Origin: Corynebacterium faecale
GTDB lineage: Bacteria; Actinomycetota; Actinomycetes; Mycobacteriales; Mycobacteriaceae
DNA: 64,000 nt
Assembly (NCBI RefSeq): GCF_030408735.1
Contig: NZ_CP047204.1
Span: forward strand, 1,302,001-1,366,000
Direction of reading: 5' to 3'
Made by a program: the position numbers and the translations under genes
Notes under the pieces: model-generated
What the model was told of the DNA's origin: nothing
Databases searched by the model: none
What the model saw: the letters and a program-made list of their open reading frames with translations, nothing else
Part shown: positions 56,924 to 64,000 of the stretch, piece by piece
Position numbering within the stretch: position 1 is the stretch's first letter
Layout: the number at the start of each line of letters is the position of its first letter

Positions 56924-59608
56924 GTGACTGAGAAGACTGACCTGACCGACCAGACCCTGATGCTCATCGATGGCCACTCGATGGCTTTTCGTGCTTTCTT
57001 CGCGCTTCCCGCGGAGAATTTCTCCACCACCGGTGGTCAGAACACGAATGCGGTGTATGGCTTTCTCTCGATGCTGGCCACGCTGCTCAAGGAGCACCAG
57101 CCCTCCCATGTGGCGGTGGCCTTCGATGTGGGGCGCAAGACGTTCCGGACGGATCTGTTTCCGGCGTATAAGGCGCAGCGTGAGGCAACGCCGCCTGAGT
57201 TCAAGGGGCAGGTGGAGATTCTCAAGGGTGTGCTGAAAACTCTCGGCATCTCCACCATTGAGATGGAGGACTTCGAGGCGGATGATGTCATCGCCACGCT
57301 GGCCGTTCAGGCGAAGCCGCTGGGTTTTGACACCCTCATTGTCACGGGTGACCGTGATTCCTTCCAGCTGGTCAATGACACCACCACCGTGTTGTATCCG
57401 ATGCGTGGTGTCTCTGTGCTGCACCGTTTCACCCCGGAGGCGGTGGAGGAGAAGTACGGACTGACCCCGCAGCAGTACCCGGACTTTGCGGCGCTGCGTG
57501 GAGACCCTTCCGATAACCTCCCCAATATCCCGGGTGTGGGGGAGAAGACCGCCACCAAGTGGATCACGGAGTATGGCTCCCTGGATAACCTCCTGGAGAA
57601 TGCCGAAAAGATCAAGGGCAAGGTCGGTGATAACTTCCGGGAGCGTCTTGATCAGGTGAAGATGAACCGCACGCTCACCGAGATGATCAAGGATATGGAT
57701 CTGCCGCTCGGACCCACGGATATGGAGATGCAGCCCGCAAGTGTTGCAGAGGTGGCAGCGGAGTTCGACACCCTGGAATTCGGCTCCAACCTGCGTGAGC
57801 GGGTGCTGGCCGCGGTGAAAACCGAGGGGGAGCTCCCGGCAGTGGAAATCACCCCGCAGGATGAGGTGATCGTGGATACCCAGCACCTCGATGAATGGCT
57901 GGAAACTCGCAAGGATCAAGTACTGGCCCTTGCCATCACGGGTGTGGGTACCCCTGCAACAGGTGACGCGCACTCGGTGGCCATTGTGGATACCCACCGA
58001 CATGCTGTGGTTGCAGACCTCGCCGATATCACCCCGGAAGCCGAACGTGCACTTGCGCAGTGGCTCGCTGATGACCGCGCCCCGAAGCTCCTTCACGGCG
58101 CGAAGGCCGCCTTCCACATGCTCGCTGGCCGCGGTTTCGAGCTCAAGGGCATCGAGCATGACACCGCGATCGCTGCTTATCTCTTGCGTCCAGGTCAGCG
58201 CACCTATGAGTTGGCTGATGTCTACCAGCGTCACCTGCAGCGTCAACTGAAATCCGCGGACAATGACAGCCGCCAGCTCACCCTCCTGGACGCCGGTGAC
58301 ACCCAGGCGCTGGTGGATGAAGCCGTGGCCATCTTTGAGCTGTCTGAGGAACTGACCCGTCAGCTCCAGGAGATCAATGCTTTCGAGCTCTACCGTGACC
58401 TTGAGATTCCGTTGTTGAGCATTCTGGCACGTATGGAATCCATCGGCATCGCGGTGAACGTGCAGACGCTGGAAGACCAGCTGGAGACCTTCATTGATCA
58501 GGTCAGGAATGAGGAGGAGGCAGCGCGTGAACTCGCCGGCGATCCGAGCCTCAACCTCTCCAGCCCGAAGCAGCTGCAGGTCGTGCTTTTCGAGACCTTC
58601 GGCATGCCCAAGACCAAGAAGACCAAGACCGGTTATTCCACCGCCGCCGCTGAGATCGAGGCGCTGGCTGTGAAGAGTCCACACCCGTTCCTGGATCACC
58701 TCCTGGCACACCGCCAGTACCAGAAGATGAAAACCACCCTGGAGGGTCTGATCCGTGAGGTGGGTTCCGATGGTCGGATCCACACCACCTTCAACCAGAC
58801 CGTGGCGTCCACCGGCAGGCTTTCCTCCACCGACCCCAACCTGCAGAACATCCCCGTGCGCACCGAGGCCGGGCGCAAGATCCGTTCCGGTTTCGTGGTG
58901 GGCGAGGGTTTTGAGACCCTCCTCACCGCTGACTATTCCCAGATCGAGATGCGTGTGATGGCGCACCTCTCCCAGGACCCGGGTCTGATTGATGCGTATC
59001 AGCAGGGCGAGGACCTGCACAATTACGTCGGCTCCAAGGTTTTCGACGTGCCGATCGACGGCGTCACCCCGGAGCTGCGCCGCCGCGTCAAGGCCATGTC
59101 CTACGGCCTGGTCTACGGGCTCTCAGCGTTCGGCCTCTCCCAGCAGCTGGGCATCCCGGCAGGCGAGGCGAAGGCGATCATGGAGAACTACTTCGAGCGC
59201 TTCGGCGGTGTCAAACGCTACCTGGCTGAGGTGGTCGAGCAGTCCCGCAAGACCGGTTATACCGAGACGTTGTTTGGTCGCCGCCGCTACCTGCCTGAGC
59301 TCACCTCCGATAACCGGGTGGCCCGCGAGAACGCTGAGCGCGCTGCCCTCAACGCGCCGATCCAGGGCACAGCCGCGGACATCATCAAGGTGGCCATGAT
59401 CCGCGTTGACCGCGAACTTGAGGCCGCGAACGTGACCTCGCGGGTGCTGCTCCAGGTCCACGATGAGCTCGTGGTCGAGATCGCCCCCGGCGAGTTGGAG
59501 CAGGTCCGGGAGATCGTCGAGCGCGAGATGGACAGCGCCATCTCACTGTTGGTGCCACTCGAGGTCTCCGCCGGCAGCGGCGGCGATTGGGATACGGCCG
59601 CGCACTAG
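56924..59608 (+). CDS. polA: DNA polymerase I (894 aa)
   Basis: GTG 56924 gives MTEKTDLTDQTLMLIDGHSM. The N-terminal 5'-3' exonuclease (to about 300) has FEADDVIATLAVQAK, VTGDRDSFQLV and a helix-hairpin-helix in LPNIPGVGEKTATKWI. The middle 3'-5' exonuclease-like domain lacks the metal-binding DxE, so proofreading is probably absent, as in other actinobacteria. The polymerase domain has motif A TADYSQIEMRVMAHLS, the O-helix RRRVKAMSYGLVYGLS and motif C LLQVHDELVVEIAPG. Its stop overlaps the convergent methyltransferase stop by four bases. Confidence 0.97.
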   Translation: MTEKTDLTDQTLMLIDGHSMAFRAFFALPAENFSTTGGQNTNAVYGFLSMLATLLKEHQPSHVAVAFDVGRKTFRTDLFPAYKAQREATPPEFKGQVEILKGVLKTLGISTIEMEDFEADDVIATLAVQAKPLGFDTLIVTGDRDSFQLVNDTTTVLYPMRGVSVLHRFTPEAVEEKYGLTPQQYPDFAALRGDPSDNLPNIPGVGEKTATKWITEYGSLDNLLENAEKIKGKVGDNFRERLDQVKMNRTLTEMIKDMDLPLGPTDMEMQPASVAEVAAEFDTLEFGSNLRERVLAAVKTEGELPAVEITPQDEVIVDTQHLDEWLETRKDQVLALAITGVGTPATGDAHSVAIVDTHRHAVVADLADITPEAERALAQWLADDRAPKLLHGAKAAFHMLAGRGFELKGIEHDTAIAAYLLRPGQRTYELADVYQRHLQRQLKSADNDSRQLTLLDAGDTQALVDEAVAIFELSEELTRQLQEINAFELYRDLEIPLLSILARMESIGIAVNVQTLEDQLETFIDQVRNEEEAARELAGDPSLNLSSPKQLQVVLFETFGMPKTKKTKTGYSTAAAEIEALAVKSPHPFLDHLLAHRQYQKMKTTLEGLIREVGSDGRIHTTFNQTVASTGRLSSTDPNLQNIPVRTEAGRKIRSGFVVGEGFETLLTADYSQIEMRVMAHLSQDPGLIDAYQQGEDLHNYVGSKVFDVPIDGVTPELRRRVKAMSYGLVYGLSAFGLSQQLGIPAGEAKAIMENYFERFGGVKRYLAEVVEQSRKTGYTETLFGRRRYLPELTSDNRVARENAERAALNAPIQGTAADIIKVAMIRVDRELEAANVTSRVLLQVHDELVVEIAPGELEQVREIVEREMDSAISLLVPLEVSAGSGGDWDTAAH

Positions 59609-60408
59609 CGCTTTGCGACGAAAAGCGCACTGCCCGGAAACAACTGTCCCCGCAGGGGTGACCACTGTCCCCAGGTTTCGGTGAGATCCTCAGGCCACTC
59701 CGGTTCGATGAGGGAGGTGAGGGTGAAGCCGGCGTCGATAAGCTCTCCGATCCGCGCGCCCAGCGTGCGGTGCTGTTCGGCGTAGGTGACCTCGCCCGTC
59801 GCCTCGTCCTCTTCTATGTAGCCGGTTTGATCGAAGTAGCTGGTGATGGCCGTCAGGCCTGCGGGGCCGGGGTCGTCGAGGAAGATCCAGCGCATGGGGT
59901 GCGTGATGGAGAAAACCAGGCGGCCGCCGGGGCGCAGAATGCGGGCGATGTCCTTCATCAGTGCCGCCGAATCCTCCACGAAGGGGATCGCGCCGAACAC
60001 CGAGAAGACCACGTCAAAGGAGTTGTCGGCGTAGGGGAGTGCGGCGGCATCGGCCTGGACCAGGTGGGCGTTGTGGTTGTCGCCGGCGTGGCGCAGCATG
60101 CCCAGGGAGATGTCGAAACCCGTGACAAACGCATCCGGGACATCGTGGGCGAGCCACCGGGCGCAGGGCGCGGAACCGCAACCCAATTCCAGGATGTTCT
60201 TGCCCGCGAGCTCTTCAGGTTGGCCGAGTAACCGCTGATCCTTTTCGTGGAGCATCTCGGGGCACCAGTAGAACTCACCGTGAGGGGAGTGGGCGCCCAG
60301 ATAATCGGGGTGGCGGGCGTGATAATCATCAGCATCCAGGTCCCACCACAGGCGGTTGGCGGAGGAAAAATCAGAGATATGTGAACCAATTGGGGGAACT
60401 TCAGTCAC
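59605..60408 (-). CDS. SAM-dependent methyltransferase (267 aa)
   Basis: GTG 60408 is chosen for its AGGAG box nine bases upstream. Class I fold: LAGKNILELGCGSAPCARWL (motif I), AFVTGFDISLGMLRHAGDNH, ADAAALPYADNSFDVVFSVF, and ILRPGGRLVFSITHPMRWIF. The N-terminus (SSANRLWWDLDADDYHARHP) resembles the actinobacterial family of polA-neighbour methyltransferases annotated as ubiquinone/menaquinone-like. The substrate is unknown. Confidence 0.85.
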   Translation of the reverse strand: MTEVPPIGSHISDFSSANRLWWDLDADDYHARHPDYLGAHSPHGEFYWCPEMLHEKDQRLLGQPEELAGKNILELGCGSAPCARWLAHDVPDAFVTGFDISLGMLRHAGDNHNAHLVQADAAALPYADNSFDVVFSVFGAIPFVEDSAALMKDIARILRPGGRLVFSITHPMRWIFLDDPGPAGLTAITSYFDQTGYIEEDEATGEVTYAEQHRTLGARIGELIDAGFTLTSLIEPEWPEDLTETWGQWSPLRGQLFPGSALFVAKR

Positions 60409-60639
60409 AATAATTACTCCTGTGTCAGAATAGTGGGATTGGACGAATACTATTTGCTCTAGCTGCATAAACGCAGTAGTGTTGGACAGGCATGTCGCTG
60501 CGATCAGTTCCGGGGTGTTCTTATAGGAAAACATCCCGGGTTGTTTCGTGTGATCAAAACCCTCAGTGTAGTGCAGTTTTGGGAGACATCGCATTCCTGT
60601 CCAAACTCAATTTCCTATCCATTTCGGAGCAATTTACAT

Positions 60640-62100
60640 ATGCCCACCAACAACGCACCTCAGGTAGCCATCAACGACATTGGCTCCGCTGAGGATTTCC
60701 TTGCAGCAATCGATGCAACCATCAAGTACTTCAATGATGGCGATATTGTTGAAGGTACCGTGGTAAAGGTCGATCACGACGAGGTTCTCCTCGACATCGG
60801 CTACAAGACTGAAGGTGTCATTCCTTCACGTGAACTTTCCATCAAGCACGATGTTGACCCTGATGAGGTCGTCCAGGTCGGCGATCAGATCGACGCACTT
60901 GTTCTCACCAAGGAGGACAAGGAAGGTCGTCTGATCCTCTCCAAGAAGCGCGCACAGTACGAGCGTGCATGGGGCGCCATCGAGGAGCTCAAGGAGAAGG
61001 ACGAGCCGGTTACCGGTACCGTCATCGAGGTCGTCAAGGGCGGCCTCATCCTGGACATCGGCCTGCGTGGCTTCCTGCCTGCATCCCTCGTTGAGATGCG
61101 TCGCGTCCGCGACCTGGATCCGTACATCGGCCAGGAGCTCGAAGCCAAGATCATCGAGCTGGACAAGAACCGCAACAACGTCGTTCTGTCCCGCCGTGCA
61201 TTCCTCGAGCAGACCCAGTCTGAGGTCCGCTCCGAGTTCCTGCACCAGCTCCAGAAGGGCCAGGTCCGCAAGGGCGTCGTCTCTTCCATCGTCAACTTCG
61301 GCGCATTCGTCGATCTCGGCGGTGTCGACGGACTGGTCCACGTTTCCGAGCTCTCCTGGAAGCACATCGACCACCCATCTGAGGTTGTCACCGTTGGCGA
61401 CGAAGTCACCGTTGAGGTTCTCGACGTTGATCTCGACCGCGAGCGCGTCTCCCTGTCCCTGAAGGCCACCCAGGAAGACCCATGGCGCGTCTTCGCCCGC
61501 ACTCACGCTGTGGGCCAGATCGTTCCAGGCAAGGTCACCAAGCTGGTCCCATTCGGTGCGTTCGTTCGCGTCGAAGAGGGCATCGAGGGCCTCGTCCACA
61601 TCTCCGAGCTGGCTCAGCGCCACGTCGAGGTTCCGGACCAGGTTGTCGCAGTTGGCGAAGAGGTCATGGTCAAGGTCATCGACATCGATCTCGAGCGTCG
61701 TCGTATCTCCCTGTCCCTCAAGCAGGCTGACGAGGACTACACCGAGGAGTTTGACCCATCCAAGTACGGAATGGCTGACTCCTACGACGATCAGGGTAAC
61801 TACATCTTCCCTGAGGGCTTCGACGCCGAGACCAACGAATGGCTCGAAGGCTTCGATGAGCAGCGTCAGGCTTGGGAGGCTCGTTACGCTGAGTCCGAGC
61901 GTCGCTTCCAGACCCACACCGCTCAGATTGAGCGTCGTCGTCAGCAGGCGGAAGAGGCAGCTGCAGAGGCTCCGGCCGGCAACTACTCCTCCGAGTCTGA
62001 GGATGCAGCTCCATCATCCGCAGCTGTCGAAGAGACCGGTGGCTCCCTGGCTTCCGACGAGCAGCTCGCTGCTCTCCGCGAGAAGCTCGCAGGTAACTAA
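60640..62100 (+). CDS. rpsA: 30S ribosomal protein S1 (486 aa)
   Basis: ATG 60640 (MPTNNAPQVAINDIGSAEDF) follows GGAG. Four S1 OB-fold repeats are visible: about 35-105 (DGDIVEGTVVKVDHDEVLLD), 123-190 (TGTVIEVVKGGLILDIGLRG), 208-277 (KGVVSSIVNFGAFVDLGGVD) and 295-365 (PGKVTKLVPFGAFVRVEEGI). An acidic, Ala/Ser-rich tail (about 440-486) ends EKLAGN, as in other actinobacterial S1 proteins. It helps load mRNA on the ribosome. How S1 matters for leaderless messages, frequent here, is an open point. A hairpin terminator follows. Confidence 0.98.
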   Translation: MPTNNAPQVAINDIGSAEDFLAAIDATIKYFNDGDIVEGTVVKVDHDEVLLDIGYKTEGVIPSRELSIKHDVDPDEVVQVGDQIDALVLTKEDKEGRLILSKKRAQYERAWGAIEELKEKDEPVTGTVIEVVKGGLILDIGLRGFLPASLVEMRRVRDLDPYIGQELEAKIIELDKNRNNVVLSRRAFLEQTQSEVRSEFLHQLQKGQVRKGVVSSIVNFGAFVDLGGVDGLVHVSELSWKHIDHPSEVVTVGDEVTVEVLDVDLDRERVSLSLKATQEDPWRVFARTHAVGQIVPGKVTKLVPFGAFVRVEEGIEGLVHISELAQRHVEVPDQVVAVGEEVMVKVIDIDLERRRISLSLKQADEDYTEEFDPSKYGMADSYDDQGNYIFPEGFDAETNEWLEGFDEQRQAWEARYAESERRFQTHTAQIERRRQQAEEAAAEAPAGNYSSESEDAAPSSAAVEETGGSLASDEQLAALREKLAGN

Positions 62101-62173
62101 TATCACCTGCACCCTTTCGCTGGGCTTTCACACTGACGTTGACGGTGTGAACGTCTGACGATTGCTCCGCAAG

Positions 62174-62235
62174 ACGCCCTGTCATGCGTGCTGGAACATT
62201 AACGTGTTCCGGTACTTGCATGGCAGGGCGTTTTT
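62174..62235 (+). terminator. rpsA terminator
   Basis: ACGCCCTG...CATGC pairs with GCATG...CAGGGCGT across a loop that has its own GGAACA/TGTTCC stem; TTTTT follows. Confidence 0.85.
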
Positions 62236-62716
62236 GTCTGTCCGGTGACCCCTGCATTAACGTGCACTGGTCATATCAAGCTTTAACTGTAGTAAACACC
62301 GGTTGTCATAAGTTAAAAGGTATAAACGGGCGTGCACGGACATTGCTATTTTTGATGTTGTGATTATTTGCCTAATACCGGGCTTGTTTCTTGTTTGATT
62401 CGGCTTTAAGCTGGGGGAGACTTACCACTAATTCGGGCATGGGTGTGCTGCATCACAGTGATCCGGGGAGTGGGTGGCCGCGCGGATCACTGGAGTACCT
62501 GCACAACTTAACCGGTAAAGATATGACCACCTGCCGGTAGTGTGCAATCGATTCTCTGCCCTTCGCCGGTTATCACCTCACCACGTGATATCACTCCACC
62601 CGGGATAGCCGGTAGGCGCTGATGGGCCGACCCCCGGTTCAACTCAGCCCCCGTCTTGTCGCGGGAACCGGTGTGGACAAACATCACCGGTGACCGTGCG
62701 TTCAGAAAGGTTGGAC
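62236..62716. promoter_or_regulatory. ptsG upstream region
   Basis: No gene is seen in these 481 bases. An AT-rich stretch (62270-62415) is the likely promoter area. TGTG-N6-CACA at 62444-62457 looks like a half-spaced CRP/GlxR site, two bases too short for the consensus. TGGACAAACA at 62674-62683 resembles the SugR-type motif near the start. Both are suggestions only. The AGAAAGG box for ptsG is at 62704-62710. Confidence 0.5.
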
Positions 62717-64000
62717 ATGGCGTCTAAAGTAACGACGACATCGCAGCATATTCTGGATAACCTTGGTGGGCCGGAGAACATCACCTCGATGACTCACTGC
62801 GCAACCCGCCTCCGTTTCCAGGTTAAAGACCAAGCAGCAGTAGACCAGACCGCACTGGACTCAGACCCTGCAGTCCTCGGGGTGGTGCCCCAGGGCGCTA
62901 CCGGAATGCAGGTGGTCATGGGCGGCTCAGTGGCTAACTATTATCAGGAACTGCTCAAACTTGACGGTATGCAGGGTCTGCGTGACGGCGAGGGCAAGGC
63001 TTCCGGCTCCAAGGATTACGGTGGTGTCCGTGGCAAGTACTCCCGGGTGGACTACGCCTTCGAGTTCCTCTCTGACACCTTCCGCCCGATTCTCTGGGCC
63101 CTGCTGGGTGCCTCACTGATCATCACCCTCCTGGTGCTGGCCGATACCTTCGGCCTCCAGGATTTCCGCGCCCCGATGGATGAACAGCCGGATACCTATG
63201 TGTTCCTGCACGCCATGTGGCGCTCGGTGTTCTACTTCCTGCCGATCATGGTGGGTGCCACCGCTGCCCGTAAACTCGGTGCCAACGAGTGGGTGGGTGC
63301 GGCCATCCCGGCAGCACTGCTCACCCCTGAGTTCCTGGCACTGGGTGCGGCCGGCGACACCGTCACCGTCCTGGGCCTGCCCATGGTGATCAATGACTAC
63401 TCCGGTCAGGTCTTCCCGCCGCTGATCGCGGCCGTGGGTCTGTTCTGGGTGGAGAAGCTGCTGAAGAAGATCATCCCGGAGGCCGTTCAGATGGTTTTCG
63501 TGCCGTTCTTCTCCCTGCTGGTGATGATCCCCGCCACCGCCTTCCTGCTGGGACCATTCGGCATCGGCGTGGGCAACGGTATTTCGAACATGCTGGAAGG
63601 TATCAACAACTTCAGCCCGTTCATTCTCTCCATCGTGATTCCGCTGCTGTACCCGTTCCTGGTGCCACTGGGCCTGCACTGGCCACTGAATGCCATCATG
63701 ATCCAGAACATCAACACCCTTGGCTATGACTTCATCCAGGGCCCCATGGGCGCGTGGAACTTCGCCTGTTTCGGCCTGGTCACCGGTGTCTTCATCCTCG
63801 CCATCAGGGAACGCAACAAAGCCATGCGCCAGGTATCCCTCGGCGGTATGCTCGCCGGTCTGCTGGGTGGCATTTCCGAGCCGTCCCTCTACGGTATTCT
63901 CCTGCGCTTCAAAAAGACCTACTTCCGACTCCTGCCGGGATGTTTCGTCGGTGGTGTGGTCATGGGTATTTTCGACATCAAGGCCTATGCCTTCGTGTTC
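62717..64000 (+). CDS. ptsG: glucose-specific PTS enzyme IIBC(A), 3' end outside the window
   Basis: ATG 62717 lies six bases behind AGAAAGG. The EIIB domain comes first (MASKVTTTSQHILDNLGGPE; phosphorylated Cys28 in SMTHCATRLRFQVKD), then EIIC from about residue 95, with membrane segments such as ILWALLGASLIITLLVLADT and the substrate-region motif GGISEPSLYGILLRF. This B-C order and the sequence match corynebacterial PtsG, which ends with a fused EIIA domain that would lie beyond the window. It imports and phosphorylates glucose. 428 codons are present and open. Confidence 0.96.
   Translation, partial: MASKVTTTSQHILDNLGGPENITSMTHCATRLRFQVKDQAAVDQTALDSDPAVLGVVPQGATGMQVVMGGSVANYYQELLKLDGMQGLRDGEGKASGSKDYGGVRGKYSRVDYAFEFLSDTFRPILWALLGASLIITLLVLADTFGLQDFRAPMDEQPDTYVFLHAMWRSVFYFLPIMVGATAARKLGANEWVGAAIPAALLTPEFLALGAAGDTVTVLGLPMVINDYSGQVFPPLIAAVGLFWVEKLLKKIIPEAVQMVFVPFFSLLVMIPATAFLLGPFGIGVGNGISNMLEGINNFSPFILSIVIPLLYPFLVPLGLHWPLNAIMIQNINTLGYDFIQGPMGAWNFACFGLVTGVFILAIRERNKAMRQVSLGGMLAGLLGGISEPSLYGILLRFKKTYFRLLPGCFVGGVVMGIFDIKAYAFVF

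Noticed and set aside
56819..59020. Open minus-strand frame of 733 codons opposite polA
   Set aside because: Antisense shadow of polA, with low-complexity composition typical of reverse frames in high-GC genes.
62444..62457. TGTGCTGCATCACA as a GlxR operator of ptsG
   Set aside because: The half-sites are six bases apart, whereas the consensus needs eight between TGTG and CACA; kept only as a weak lead.

Overview
The window is a piece of a Corynebacterium chromosome, close to the C. glutamicum / C. efficiens group. The gene order serA, leuB, CBS/nucleotidyltransferase gene, dnaQ-like, odx, isochorismate synthase, gltX, ltbR | leuC leuD, gpsA, ddl, thiL, ung, DAK2, recG, biotinyl protein, rsmD, coaD ... 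polA, rpsA, ptsG is the core layout of that group. The protein sequences agree with it, for example a PtsG with EIIB before EIIC and a 340-residue LeuB. Many genes start directly behind a TANNNT box with no ribosome binding site, which fits the leaderless initiation common in actinobacteria.

Bases 1-8,680 are accessory DNA. A decaying phage/ICE-type module (ssb with an in-frame stop, a helix-turn-helix replication gene split by an IS110-family element, a chain of small overlapping hypothetical genes including a DUF433 protein, and a resolvase-like nuclease with an in-frame stop) leads into an intact, visibly AT-richer three-gene cassette at 5161-7713. That cassette encodes an unknown 299-residue protein, a small putative 2OG-Fe(II) dioxygenase and, in a 4-base overlap, a putative HEPN/zinc-ribbon protein. 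It is followed by a wrecked IS256-family transposase. This cassette is my main candidate for an undescribed (possibly defence) system.

8,700-26,100 returns to core and near-core genes: a secreted protein, a CDF metal exporter, a DUF262/DUF1524-like GmrSD-type protein, a large lipoprotein, serA, a PNPOx-like protein, a YbjN protein, leuB, the cNMP/CBS/nucleotidyltransferase plus DnaQ-like pair, odx and a methyltransferase, isochorismate synthase, gltX and a SRPBCC protein.

26,230-28,640 is a tRNA island. A 195-bp tRNA-Gln(CTG)-tRNA-Glu(CTC) block is present twice with a third tRNA-Glu between them; the enclosed DNA holds degenerate sequence and one unknown gene. Beyond it are an NNP-type MFS transporter and a divergent two-gene unit (SbnA-like synthase; 868-residue FAD-oxidoreductase/PLP-decarboxylase fusion) that looks like a small unassigned biosynthetic locus.

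33,660-53,550 holds an HD hydrolase, ltbR/leuCD (leucine synthesis), a Nudix/phosphatase, gpsA, ddl, a doubled DUF3515 protein, thiL, ung, a DAK2 protein, recG, a free-standing biotinyl domain, rsmD-coaD-TauE, an amino-acid ABC importer and a DUF1266 protein. 53,580-64,000 has a DUF368 lipid-carrier transporter, a regulator/serine hydrolase/membrane protein operon, palindromic repeats, a tRNA with Leu anticodon CAA, polA, a methyltransferase, rpsA and the 5' two-thirds of ptsG, which runs off the end. Three families of intergenic palindromes and nine hairpin terminators are also listed. No rRNA genes or CRISPR arrays were seen.
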